Below, piece after piece: positions 5,753-12,785 of a DNA stretch of 13,408 nt. Source of the stretch: Oscillospiraceae bacterium (GTDB taxonomy: Bacteria; Bacillota; Clostridia; Oscillospirales; Acutalibacteraceae); contig JAQXHW010000179.1 of assembly GCA_029007475.1 (NCBI GenBank), positions 1 to 13,408 of the forward strand, read 5' to 3'. Position 1 is the first letter of the stretch, and each line of letters starts with the position of its first letter. A program made the position numbers and the translations under genes. Below the pieces are notes generated by a model. The model was not told the origin of the DNA. It made no database searches and saw only the letters and a program-made list of their open reading frames with translations.

Positions 5753-7528
5753 ATGGTAAGCAAAAAGCACAGACTTTTGTCCCTTATGCTTTGCGTGTTG
5801 ACAGTTATGTCGCTTCTTGCAGTCGGCATGGCTTCTGCGTCCGCAGCAGCCGTTGACACAGTCTACTGCGAAAATGCCGGCGGCTGGGACGAAGTCTACT
5901 GCTACATGTGGACCGGCGACAACAGCAATGGTGCATGGCCCGGCCAAAAGATGACAAAGGGCGAGGGTAATCTCTGGTCCTATGAGGTAACCGGTGAATG
6001 GGAAAACATTATGTTCAATAACAATAACGGTACCAAGACCGTTGAGTTTTCTTACCCCGGTAACGGTAGTTGCTTCAATAACCAGACAAACGCCTGGACA
6101 ACTATTGATACCCCCGCAACACCTACCGATTCTACAAACCCCACAACACCTAAAACATCTACAATTGCTACTACTTCCGCAGAAGGTGAATATGCAGTTT
6201 ACTGCAAGAACGCCGCTAACTGGAGTTCAGTGTCTATTTACATGTGGAACACTGATAGTGACAAGCCCGCTGCATGGCCCGGAAAAACCGCAACCAACAT
6301 CGGCGATGGCATTTGGATGATTACAGTTGACAAGGAATACAAGAACGTAATCTTCAGTAACGGAGGCAACAATAAGACCGGTGACCTTTCTTTCCCCGGC
6401 TCCAGCTACTGCTTCAATAACGCAACCAATCAGTGGGAAATTTACGATTTATCAATGCTCCGTATTACAAGCTATACTGCTGATCCTGCTTCTCCTCAGT
6501 ACACAGGTGTTGAGGTTAAGCTCTCTATGGATGCAGCCGGCGGCGAGGGCGACCTTCAGTATAAATTCGCTGCAGACTCTACCGTAATCAGCGACTATTC
6601 TCCCTCGAATACAGCTACATGGACTCCAACTAAGGCAGGCACCTATACCCTCACGTTCTCCGTCAAGGATTCTAAGGGCGAGACTGTTGATAAGACCCTC
6701 TCCTTCAATGTTAAGGATATTGCCGCAGAGGTTAAGCCTGTAGTTCAGACCGTCGGTGTTACTCCCACAAACTCCGAGAACACCGAAATCAAGAAGGGCG
6801 CAGCCGCTACCGTTGATATCACCGCAGGCGGTGGTAACACAGGCACAAAGCTCCTTTTCTACAAGGTCACAATCAAGGACCCCAACGGCAACATTGTGAA
6901 TGTTCCATACTATACAACAAAGTCTCAGTATAAGTTCACTCCCGCTGTTTTAGGTACTTATGAAATTCAGGTTTCCGTACAGGGATCTGATAACAGCACA
7001 GTCAAAAGATCATATAAGTACGAGTGTGTAAACGAGTTTTCAGCTCCCGGTGCTCTCACCGTTTCCGCTGCCGTATCAGGCTCTCAGACTGCAGACTCAA
7101 CTGTAACAATTACAGCAGCAGCCTCCGGCGGTACAGCTCCCTATACTTATCAGTATAAGATTAACGGCCAGATCGTTCAGGCTTACTCCGCAAAGAACAC
7201 CTACAACCTGACCTTAGCAGCTGATACTACCTACACAATTGAAGTTACCGCTAAAGACAACGCCGGCGCTGAGTCCTCCAGGACGGTTACAATTACCGTT
7301 CCCGGCTCAGTTACTCCTCCTGATCCCGACAAGGGTATGAGAGGTGACGCTGACTTAAACGGCGAGGTTAACATCAAGGATGCTACTCTTATCCAGAAGT
7401 ATGCAGCTAAGTCCGTAGACCTTGCAGATCAGGCACTTAAAAATGCAGATGCAGACGAAAACGGTGAGGTTAACGTAAGAGATGCTACGACAGTTCAGAA
7501 ATTCGTCGCAGGCTCCGTTAAGTGGTAA
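5753..7528 (+). CDS. Secreted starch-binding dockerin protein: 2 x CBM26, 3 x Ig-like, type I dockerin
   Basis: This is a non-catalytic amylosome component of 591 residues. Residues 1 to about 32 are a signal peptide (KKHR, hydrophobic core, ASASA). Two CBM26-like starch-binding modules follow (about 34-119 and 147-232), each with a YMW...WPG core and an FNN near the end. A Thr/Pro linker separates them. Three beta-rich Ig-like modules follow (about 233-322, 328-428, 431-516); GTYTLTFSVKDSKG is typical. After a PPDPDKG linker comes a type I dockerin with two calcium loops, DADLNGEVNIKD (532-543) and DADENGEVNVRD (566-577). No glycosidase domain is present. By analogy with Ruminococcus bromii Sas proteins, it should dock on a cohesin scaffoldin and hold starch; no cohesin gene is visible here. 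The AAGGAGG at 5738-5744 fixes the start. An amylase gene follows after 11 bases. Confidence 0.88.
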   Translation: MVSKKHRLLSLMLCVLTVMSLLAVGMASASAAAVDTVYCENAGGWDEVYCYMWTGDNSNGAWPGQKMTKGEGNLWSYEVTGEWENIMFNNNNGTKTVEFSYPGNGSCFNNQTNAWTTIDTPATPTDSTNPTTPKTSTIATTSAEGEYAVYCKNAANWSSVSIYMWNTDSDKPAAWPGKTATNIGDGIWMITVDKEYKNVIFSNGGNNKTGDLSFPGSSYCFNNATNQWEIYDLSMLRITSYTADPASPQYTGVEVKLSMDAAGGEGDLQYKFAADSTVISDYSPSNTATWTPTKAGTYTLTFSVKDSKGETVDKTLSFNVKDIAAEVKPVVQTVGVTPTNSENTEIKKGAAATVDITAGGGNTGTKLLFYKVTIKDPNGNIVNVPYYTTKSQYKFTPAVLGTYEIQVSVQGSDNSTVKRSYKYECVNEFSAPGALTVSAAVSGSQTADSTVTITAAASGGTAPYTYQYKINGQIVQAYSAKNTYNLTLAADTTYTIEVTAKDNAGAESSRTVTITVPGSVTPPDPDKGMRGDADLNGEVNIKDATLIQKYAAKSVDLADQALKNADADENGEVNVRDATTVQKFVAGSVKW

Positions 7529-7539
7529 GGAGGATAATA

Positions 7540-9936
7540 ATGAACAAGATTAAGAAAATTACAGCTCTTGTACTTGTTTTTCTTCTGTCCATAACAATAG
7601 GAATTGTAAGTATTAACGCGGCAGAGGCTGACACGGCTGATGTAGCAGCCGAGAATACCGGAATCACCGTATATTATAAGGGTGACGGCAAGGTTACTCC
7701 CCACGTATATTACTGGAACGCACTTCCTCAGAACATCGAAACTGCGTATCCCGGTAAGGCTATGACCGCCGACAGCACTCAGACAGGCGGAAACTGGTAC
7801 AAGTACACCTTCAAAGACTCTTCAAAGATAAACCTTCTCTTTACTGACGGTACGGATACTCTCGACGGTCAGCTTTCCGGCGAGCTTTCCCGTACTGCCG
7901 GTGAATGGTGGTATAAAGACGGTAAATGGCGCAACTATAATCCCGATATTCCCAGGGATTATGATTCCTCCGATATGCGTGAGGACACTATCTACTTTAT
8001 CATCACAACCCGTTTCTATGACGGTGACACAGGCAACAACGTTCATTGCTGGGATGACCCCCAGGCAGGTAACCCCGACTCGGACCCCGCATGGCGCGGT
8101 GACTTCAAGGGTCTTATCGACAAGCTCGACTATATCAAGGCTTTAGGATTCTCCGCAATTTGGATTACTCCCGTTGTAACTAATGCGTCCGGATATGACT
8201 ACCACGGCTATCATGCTATGGATTTTGCCACAGTTGATGCTCGTTATGAATCCGAGGGCGCAACTTACCAAGACCTTATTGACGCCGCACACGAAAAAGA
8301 TATGAAAATCATCCAGGACGTTGTATGGCAGCATACCGGTAACTTCGGCGAGAGCTTCTTCTGTCCCGTATTTGAAAAGGATTTTTCAGCTGACCTCTCA
8401 AGCATTAATGAATCAATGGTACCCACAGATTACCTCCTCGAAAGCTACGGTCTCTCCTCTCCCGAGGAATACTACGCACAGAAGCCTGCAATTCAGTATC
8501 AGCAGAGACTTGACCTTATGAAGAACCTTTCCTCTTCAAGCCAGAACTCAACAGGTTCACATCCCAGCAGTACTGACTACACAATGGATAAGGTTTCCAC
8601 AAGCGATAAGTACAACTCCAATAACTACTATCACACAGGTTACTTCCAGAGCCTTAACTGGGACGACTGGACCTGTAAGTACGCTCAGATTGCAGGTGAC
8701 TGCGTTGACCTTAACACAGAAAACCCCGCAGTTGCAGAGTATTTAGTTGATGCTTATTCCAACTACATCGACATGGGTGTAGACGGCTTCCGTGTTGATA
8801 CAGTCCGTCATATTTCAAGACTTTCCCTCAACACAATGTATAACGATGCTTTCAATGAGGCTGCAGCAGCAGTTGGCAACCCCAACTTCTATATGTTCGG
8901 CGAGATTTGCTGCCGTTTCAGCCAGGTTTGGTATCGTGACCATGCTTGTGAGTCGGTTCAGTTCTACACATGGGATGAGCCCGACACAAGCCTTACAAGT
9001 CAGTGGAAATACGATAGTTCTCCCGAATCAATTAATGAGAACATGAACCTCACCTTTGACCACTACATGAAGTACGACAACGTTAAGAACCAGCCTACCT
9101 CTACTAATGCGTTCTTAAACGGTATTGATTACCATACTCCCGATTACAGCCAGTCCTCCGGCATGGGTGCTATCGACTTCCAGATGCACTGGTGCTTCGA
9201 CTCCGCAGGCGGCGCATTCGGAATTGCTAAGTCCGGCGACAAGTATTTCAACGACTCCACATGGAACGTTGTTTACGTTGAGTCTCATGACTACGCTCCC
9301 GACCGGAGTCAGAAGACTCGCTTTACAGGAAGTACTCAGACTTGGGCAGAGAACCTCTCTCTCATGTTTACCTTCCGCGGTATTCCTTGCCTCTTCTACG
9401 GCGGTGAGGTACAGTTCAAGGCTGGAGTTCAGATGGATGTAGGTCCTAACGCTCCTCTTGAAGATACAGGCCGTGCTTACTTCGGCGACTATCTCGAGGG
9501 TGATGTTACCGCTACCGATTTCAGCGAGTACACAGCTTCCGGCACAGTAGCCGATACTCTTTCCTCACCCCTTTCAAAGCACATCACAAAGCTCAACGCT
9601 GTTCGCCGTGCTATTCCTGCTCTCCAGAAGGGCCAGTACACCGTAGACAGCAAGTATGTAACCGGTAATATGGCTTACATCCGCCGCTATACCAATGCTG
9701 CCGAGGGTGTAGACAGCTTGGCACTTGTTTCAGTTTCCGGTGGCGCTACCTTCAAGAACATCCCCAACGGCGCATATATCGACGCTATTACCGGTGATGT
9801 TAAGAACGTAACAAATGGAACTCTTACCGTTGAGTCAATCGGTACAGCAAATGCAAGAGTTTATGTTTGCTGCGCAAAAGGTTTCACAGGTATCGACGGT
9901 CCAATAGGTGAAACCAATCTTACTTATCTTAAGTAA
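7540..9936 (+). CDS. Secreted GH13 alpha-amylase with N-terminal CBM26 (copy A)
   Basis: A probable extracellular alpha-amylase hydrolysing alpha-1,4 links in starch. It has 798 residues from the ATG at 7540; the AAGGAGG at 7527-7533 overlaps the stop of the dockerin gene, so the two are co-transcribed. Residues 1-28 are a signal peptide (LVFLLSITIGIVSINA). A CBM26 module spans about 38-134 (YYWNALP...YPGKAM...NWYKYTF). The GH13 barrel starts at IYFIITTRFYDGD. Catalytic residues are Asp420 (GFRVDTVRH), Glu455 (FGEIC) and Asp584 (VESHD); CVDLN lies at 388-392. Region I reads DVVWQH (260-265), with Gln where Asn is usual, and Arg423 replaces the usual Lys. Domain B is long and Ser/Asn-rich. A C-terminal beta domain ends the protein. 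There is no dockerin, LPXTG or SLH domain. Substrate range beyond starch is not readable; pullulanase-type motifs were not seen. Confidence 0.9.
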   Translation: MNKIKKITALVLVFLLSITIGIVSINAAEADTADVAAENTGITVYYKGDGKVTPHVYYWNALPQNIETAYPGKAMTADSTQTGGNWYKYTFKDSSKINLLFTDGTDTLDGQLSGELSRTAGEWWYKDGKWRNYNPDIPRDYDSSDMREDTIYFIITTRFYDGDTGNNVHCWDDPQAGNPDSDPAWRGDFKGLIDKLDYIKALGFSAIWITPVVTNASGYDYHGYHAMDFATVDARYESEGATYQDLIDAAHEKDMKIIQDVVWQHTGNFGESFFCPVFEKDFSADLSSINESMVPTDYLLESYGLSSPEEYYAQKPAIQYQQRLDLMKNLSSSSQNSTGSHPSSTDYTMDKVSTSDKYNSNNYYHTGYFQSLNWDDWTCKYAQIAGDCVDLNTENPAVAEYLVDAYSNYIDMGVDGFRVDTVRHISRLSLNTMYNDAFNEAAAAVGNPNFYMFGEICCRFSQVWYRDHACESVQFYTWDEPDTSLTSQWKYDSSPESINENMNLTFDHYMKYDNVKNQPTSTNAFLNGIDYHTPDYSQSSGMGAIDFQMHWCFDSAGGAFGIAKSGDKYFNDSTWNVVYVESHDYAPDRSQKTRFTGSTQTWAENLSLMFTFRGIPCLFYGGEVQFKAGVQMDVGPNAPLEDTGRAYFGDYLEGDVTATDFSEYTASGTVADTLSSPLSKHITKLNAVRRAIPALQKGQYTVDSKYVTGNMAYIRRYTNAAEGVDSLALVSVSGGATFKNIPNGAYIDAITGDVKNVTNGTLTVESIGTANARVYVCCAKGFTGIDGPIGETNLTYLK

Positions 9937-9937
9937 T

Positions 9938-9960
9938 TTTTGAAAAGCGATTTTTCAAAA
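9938..9960 (+). other. Perfect AT-rich hairpin just past the amylase A stop
   Basis: TTTTGAAAA (9938-9946) and TTTTCAAAA (9952-9960) form a perfect 9-bp inverted repeat with a GCGAT loop, starting 1 base after the stop codon. It lies directly upstream of the GC-rich terminator at 9975 and may protect the mRNA 3' end or aid termination. It has no U-tract of its own. Confidence 0.45.
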
Positions 9961-9974
9961 CTGAAATCCAACTT

Positions 9975-10006
9975 ACCGCCTCGGTTCTGTACCGGGGCGG
10001 TTTTTT
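9975..10006 (+). terminator. Intrinsic terminator of the dockerin-amylase A unit
   Basis: ACCGCCTCGG (9975-9984) pairs with CCGGGGCGGT (9992-10001), a GC-rich 10-bp stem with one G-U pair and a 7-base loop. A run of six T's (10001-10006) follows. It separates amylase A transcription from amylase B. Confidence 0.9.
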
Positions 10007-10105
10007 GCTCTTTATGACGTGATGTCCCACTCGGAACAGCAGGCGGTTATTTGGAAAAAGGCTATTACCGGAATATTCTTGTGTTATACCCTGAATAGAG
10101 TTATT

Positions 10106-10133
10106 TTGGTAGTTGGATAATAAATGGTATACA
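10106..10133 (+). promoter_or_regulatory. Promoter candidate for amylase B (distal)
   Basis: TTGGTA (10106-10111) and TATACA (10128-10133) are 16 bases apart, with TGG directly before the -10 as an extended element. It would give a long leader of about 145 bases. Alternatives nearer the gene are two TATAAT hexamers at 10212-10217 and 10223-10228, which lack a convincing -35. Which one is used cannot be decided by eye. Confidence 0.3.
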
Positions 10134-10211
10134 TAATACACAAAAGAGGAATACAAGCATTGGTGACAACAGAGAAAAGATTGATAATTCTTATAAGGAA
10201 AATTAATAAAT

Positions 10212-10228
10212 TATAATTCTATTATAAT
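10212..10228 (+). promoter_or_regulatory. Twin TATAAT elements, proximal promoter candidate for amylase B
   Basis: Two perfect -10 hexamers, TATAAT at 10212-10217 and 10223-10228, lie 11 bases apart in very AT-rich DNA. No good -35 sits 16-18 bases upstream of either one; TTGATA at 10181-10186 is 25 bases from the first. Either could act with an activator, or both may be chance in AT-rich sequence. A start near 10235 would leave about 50 bases of leader. Confidence 0.35.
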
Positions 10229-10242
10229 ATTACAGTAAGTTA

Positions 10243-10271
10243 TTGTGTGAAAATCTGCATTATTTCAACAA
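10243..10271 (+). promoter_or_regulatory. Imperfect inverted repeat beside the amylase B ribosome binding site
   Basis: TTGT-G-TGAAA (10243-10252) is the inverse of TTTCAACAA (10263-10271) apart from one bulged G, with a 10-base loop. The right arm touches the AAGGAGG at 10271-10277. It could be an operator for a local regulator or an RNA hairpin affecting translation. The arms are AT-rich and may be chance. Confidence 0.2.
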
Positions 10272-10285
10272 AGGAGGAATATGTA

Positions 10286-12562
10286 ATGAAGCGAATTAGT
10301 CAGGTGCTCGCGGTTATTCTCTGCCTTGCTATTTGCCTTTCAGCCGGAGTTTATTCAGCTCTCGCCGCTGAGGAAGATGTAGCAGAGGTAGGCGCAGACA
10401 CAGGAATTACCGTACATTACTATCACGAGGGCGGCACACCGTATATCTACTATTGGAATGCGCTCCCTAAAAACCTTGAGACTTCCTATCCCGGTGAAAA
10501 GATGACTGCGGATAGCGTTACCGGTGCCAACTGGTACAAGTACACTTTCTCAAGTTCAACCAAGGTTAACCTTATGTTTACCGACGGTACCGCGGCTCTC
10601 AGCGGTCAGCTTAGCGGTGAGCTTACAAGAAACAGCGGTGATTGGTACTACAAGAACAACCGCTGGAGCACAACCCCTACATCAACCACAACTGAGCGCG
10701 GTGACTTACGCGAGGAGTCAATCTACTTTGTAATTACCACTCGTTTCTACGACGGTGATACAGGCAATAACGTTCATTGCTGGGACGATAAGCAGGCAAA
10801 TAACCCCGACGCAGATCCCGCATGGCGCGGAGATTTCAAAGGCCTTGCCGATAAGCTTGATTACATCAAGGCACTTGGCTTCTCTGCAATTTGGATTACC
10901 CCTGTTGTAACAAATGCCTCCGGTTATGACTACCACGGCTACCATGCATTCGACTTTGCTACTGTTGATGTGCGTTACGAGTCCTCGGATTTCACATATC
11001 AGGATCTTATCAATGCAGCGCATGATAAAGATATGAAGATCGTTCAGGACGTTGTATGGAACCATAGCGGCAACTTCGGTGAAGCCTTCTTAGGTGCAAT
11101 GTTCACAAAGAGCTACAACACAGTTCAGGATCTTGCCGATGTAGAAAACTCAATGCAGATCATCCCCGGCAGTGATTTGGATAAGTCCTATCCGAGCTAC
11201 AGCTCGCTTAATCCCGCCGCACAGTTCCAGGCTCGTCTTGATATTCTTAAGAATCTCTCAAACGGCAGCCACGACCCCAATAACTACTACCACAGAGAGA
11301 AGAACATGGGCTATGAGTCTTCTATTGAACAGCAGGGCTCAATGGCAGGCGACTGTGTTGACCTCAATACCGAGAACCCCGCAGTTGCCAAGTATCTCAC
11401 CGATACCTTCCTTGATTATGTAAACATGGGAGTAGACGCTTTCCGCCTTGATACTGAAAAGCACATCAACCGCTGGACTCTCAACAGCGCATATTTCCCC
11501 GCATTCAAGAATATTAAGAACTTCTACATTTTCGGTGAGGTTTGCTCGCGTGTTCGTGAAACCTGGAACCACAACATTCCCTCCTCATCTCCTGCCTTCT
11601 TTACATGGGCAGAGACCGAGAGCGAATGGATCGGCAACTGGGATACAAGCAGTCCCACAGCTAATGTTCAGAAGTCTATTGCCCATTACGATTCTCATAG
11701 AGATGCCAGTAAGTGTCCTACCTCCACTAACGCTTTCTTAAACGGAATTACATACCATACTCCCGATTACAGCCAGTCAAACGGCACAGGTGTTATCGAC
11801 TTCACCATGCACTGGAACTTTGAAAACGCTAACAGCGCTGTAAGAGCAGGCTATGCAGAGGACCAGTACATCAACGACTCTACTTGGAATGTAATGTATG
11901 TTGACTCCCATGACTACGGTCCCGACGGTATGGAGAAAACCCGTTACAGCAGCGGTACCCAGGCTTGGGCAGAGAACCTTAACCTCATCTTTACCTTCAG
12001 AGGCATTCCTTGTCTCTACTACGGCTCAGAGGTTGAGTTTGCAAAGAACCTTCCCATTGATGTAGGCCCTAACGCACCTCTTGCCAAGACAGGACGTGCT
12101 TACTTCGGTGACTATCTTGAGGGTTCAGTATCCGCTTCTGACTTTGGTGAGTATACAGCCTCCGGAAAGGTTGCAGAAACTCTTAACTCACCCCTTGCAT
12201 TGCATCTCCAGAAGCTCAACGCTATCCGCCGTGCAATTCCTGCACTTCAGAAGGGTCAGTACACCCATGAAAGCAACTATGTATCCGGCGGAGAGATGTC
12301 TTATATCCGTCGTTATACTAATGCGTCAGAAGGTATTGACAGCCTTGCCTGCGTAGCAGTTACCGACGGCGCAACCTTTAAGAACATCCCCAACGGCAAG
12401 TATATTGACGCCGTAACAGGTGATGATAAGGAAGTTACAAACGGTACCCTCTCTGTTCCCGATACAGGAAAGGGCAACATGAGAGTTTACGTCTGCTGTG
12501 CAAGTGGTTTTACCGGCATTGACGGTGCTATCGGCCCTGCAGGTCAGTCTTATCTTAAATAA
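10286..12562 (+). CDS. Secreted GH13 alpha-amylase with N-terminal CBM26 (copy B)
   Basis: A paralog of the preceding amylase, 758 residues from the ATG at 10286. The AAGGAGG at 10271-10277 lies 8 bases before this ATG; an upstream in-frame start (10247) would put 13 extra residues before the signal peptide. Residues 1-28 are a signal peptide (AVILCLAICLSAGVYSALA). CBM26 follows (about 37-130: IYYWNALP...YPGEKM...NWYKYTF), then a Thr-rich linker and the GH13 barrel. Motifs are closer to textbook than in copy A: DVVWNH (255-260), AFRLDTEKH with Asp389 as nucleophile, Lys392 and His393, Glu418 (FGEVC) as acid/base, and Asp543 in VDSHD. CVDLN is at 357-361. Domain B is shorter than in copy A. 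The C-terminal beta domain closely matches copy A. No dockerin or cell-wall anchor is present. Probable role: secreted starch-degrading alpha-amylase held on starch by its CBM26. Confidence 0.92.
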   Translation: MKRISQVLAVILCLAICLSAGVYSALAAEEDVAEVGADTGITVHYYHEGGTPYIYYWNALPKNLETSYPGEKMTADSVTGANWYKYTFSSSTKVNLMFTDGTAALSGQLSGELTRNSGDWYYKNNRWSTTPTSTTTERGDLREESIYFVITTRFYDGDTGNNVHCWDDKQANNPDADPAWRGDFKGLADKLDYIKALGFSAIWITPVVTNASGYDYHGYHAFDFATVDVRYESSDFTYQDLINAAHDKDMKIVQDVVWNHSGNFGEAFLGAMFTKSYNTVQDLADVENSMQIIPGSDLDKSYPSYSSLNPAAQFQARLDILKNLSNGSHDPNNYYHREKNMGYESSIEQQGSMAGDCVDLNTENPAVAKYLTDTFLDYVNMGVDAFRLDTEKHINRWTLNSAYFPAFKNIKNFYIFGEVCSRVRETWNHNIPSSSPAFFTWAETESEWIGNWDTSSPTANVQKSIAHYDSHRDASKCPTSTNAFLNGITYHTPDYSQSNGTGVIDFTMHWNFENANSAVRAGYAEDQYINDSTWNVMYVDSHDYGPDGMEKTRYSSGTQAWAENLNLIFTFRGIPCLYYGSEVEFAKNLPIDVGPNAPLAKTGRAYFGDYLEGSVSASDFGEYTASGKVAETLNSPLALHLQKLNAIRRAIPALQKGQYTHESNYVSGGEMSYIRRYTNASEGIDSLACVAVTDGATFKNIPNGKYIDAVTGDDKEVTNGTLSVPDTGKGNMRVYVCCASGFTGIDGAIGPAGQSYLK

Positions 12563-12580
12563 TGATATAATCAGCACTTT

Positions 12581-12617
12581 AAGGAGTGGCACAAGTTATT
12601 GTGTCACTCTTTTTTTT
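12581..12617 (+). terminator. Intrinsic terminator after amylase B
   Basis: AAGGAGTGGCACAA (12581-12594) pairs with TTGTGTCACTCTTT (12599-12612) around a GTTA tetraloop. The 14-bp stem has two G-U pairs, and the T-run continues to 12617. The hairpin begins 18 bases after the stop codon and isolates the next gene. Confidence 0.9.
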
Positions 12618-12709
12618 GCGGTACAAGTCGCTGACAGATTATGTGCAACTTATCCAATAAAGCAATCAATCTTTGTGCAAAAAATAAAGATGAAAGATTG
12701 TAAAAAGTA

Positions 12710-12738
12710 TTGCAGTTTTGAAACATTTATTGTATAAT
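12710..12738 (+). promoter_or_regulatory. Promoter of the Sas20-like gene
   Basis: TTGCAG (12710-12715) and TATAAT (12733-12738) are 17 bases apart, a near-consensus sigma-A-type promoter. The expected start near 12745 gives a leader of about 40 bases. It closely resembles the promoter at 1234-1262 in both hexamers and spacing. Confidence 0.65.
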
Positions 12739-12785
12739 GTTCGTGACGAGAAAAACTCGATATTATTTTTAGGAGGAGATTTCCA

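Larger units (their letters stand above)
9937..10285. other. 349-base gap between the two amylase genes
   Basis: The first 70 bases hold the AT-rich hairpin and the terminator. From 10007 to about 10100 I see nothing I can name and no credible open frame on either strand. The remainder is AT-rich, with promoter-like elements at 10106-10133 and around 10212-10228, and an imperfect inverted repeat at 10243-10271 next to the ribosome binding site. Amylase B is therefore likely to have its own control. Confidence 0.6.

Noticed and set aside
6120..6190. Thr/Pro-rich stretch as a tandem repeat or CRISPR-like feature
   Set aside because: It is an ordinary inter-module linker in the dockerin protein with no regular repeat unit; no CRISPR array is present in the window.
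9929..10156. Minus-strand open frame across the gap between the amylases
   Set aside because: It runs through the terminator hairpin, has no ribosome binding site, and its translation does not look like a protein.
7540..12562. Pullulanase, cyclomaltodextrinase or branching enzyme identity for the two GH13 proteins
   Set aside because: No YNWGYDP-type motif or extra CBM41/CBM48 module is seen; a signal peptide plus CBM26 and the barrel motifs fit alpha-amylase best.
12563..12571. TGATATAAT just after the amylase B stop as a promoter
   Set aside because: It is followed at once by the strong terminator at 12581-12617 and has no matching -35; the better promoter lies at 12710-12738.
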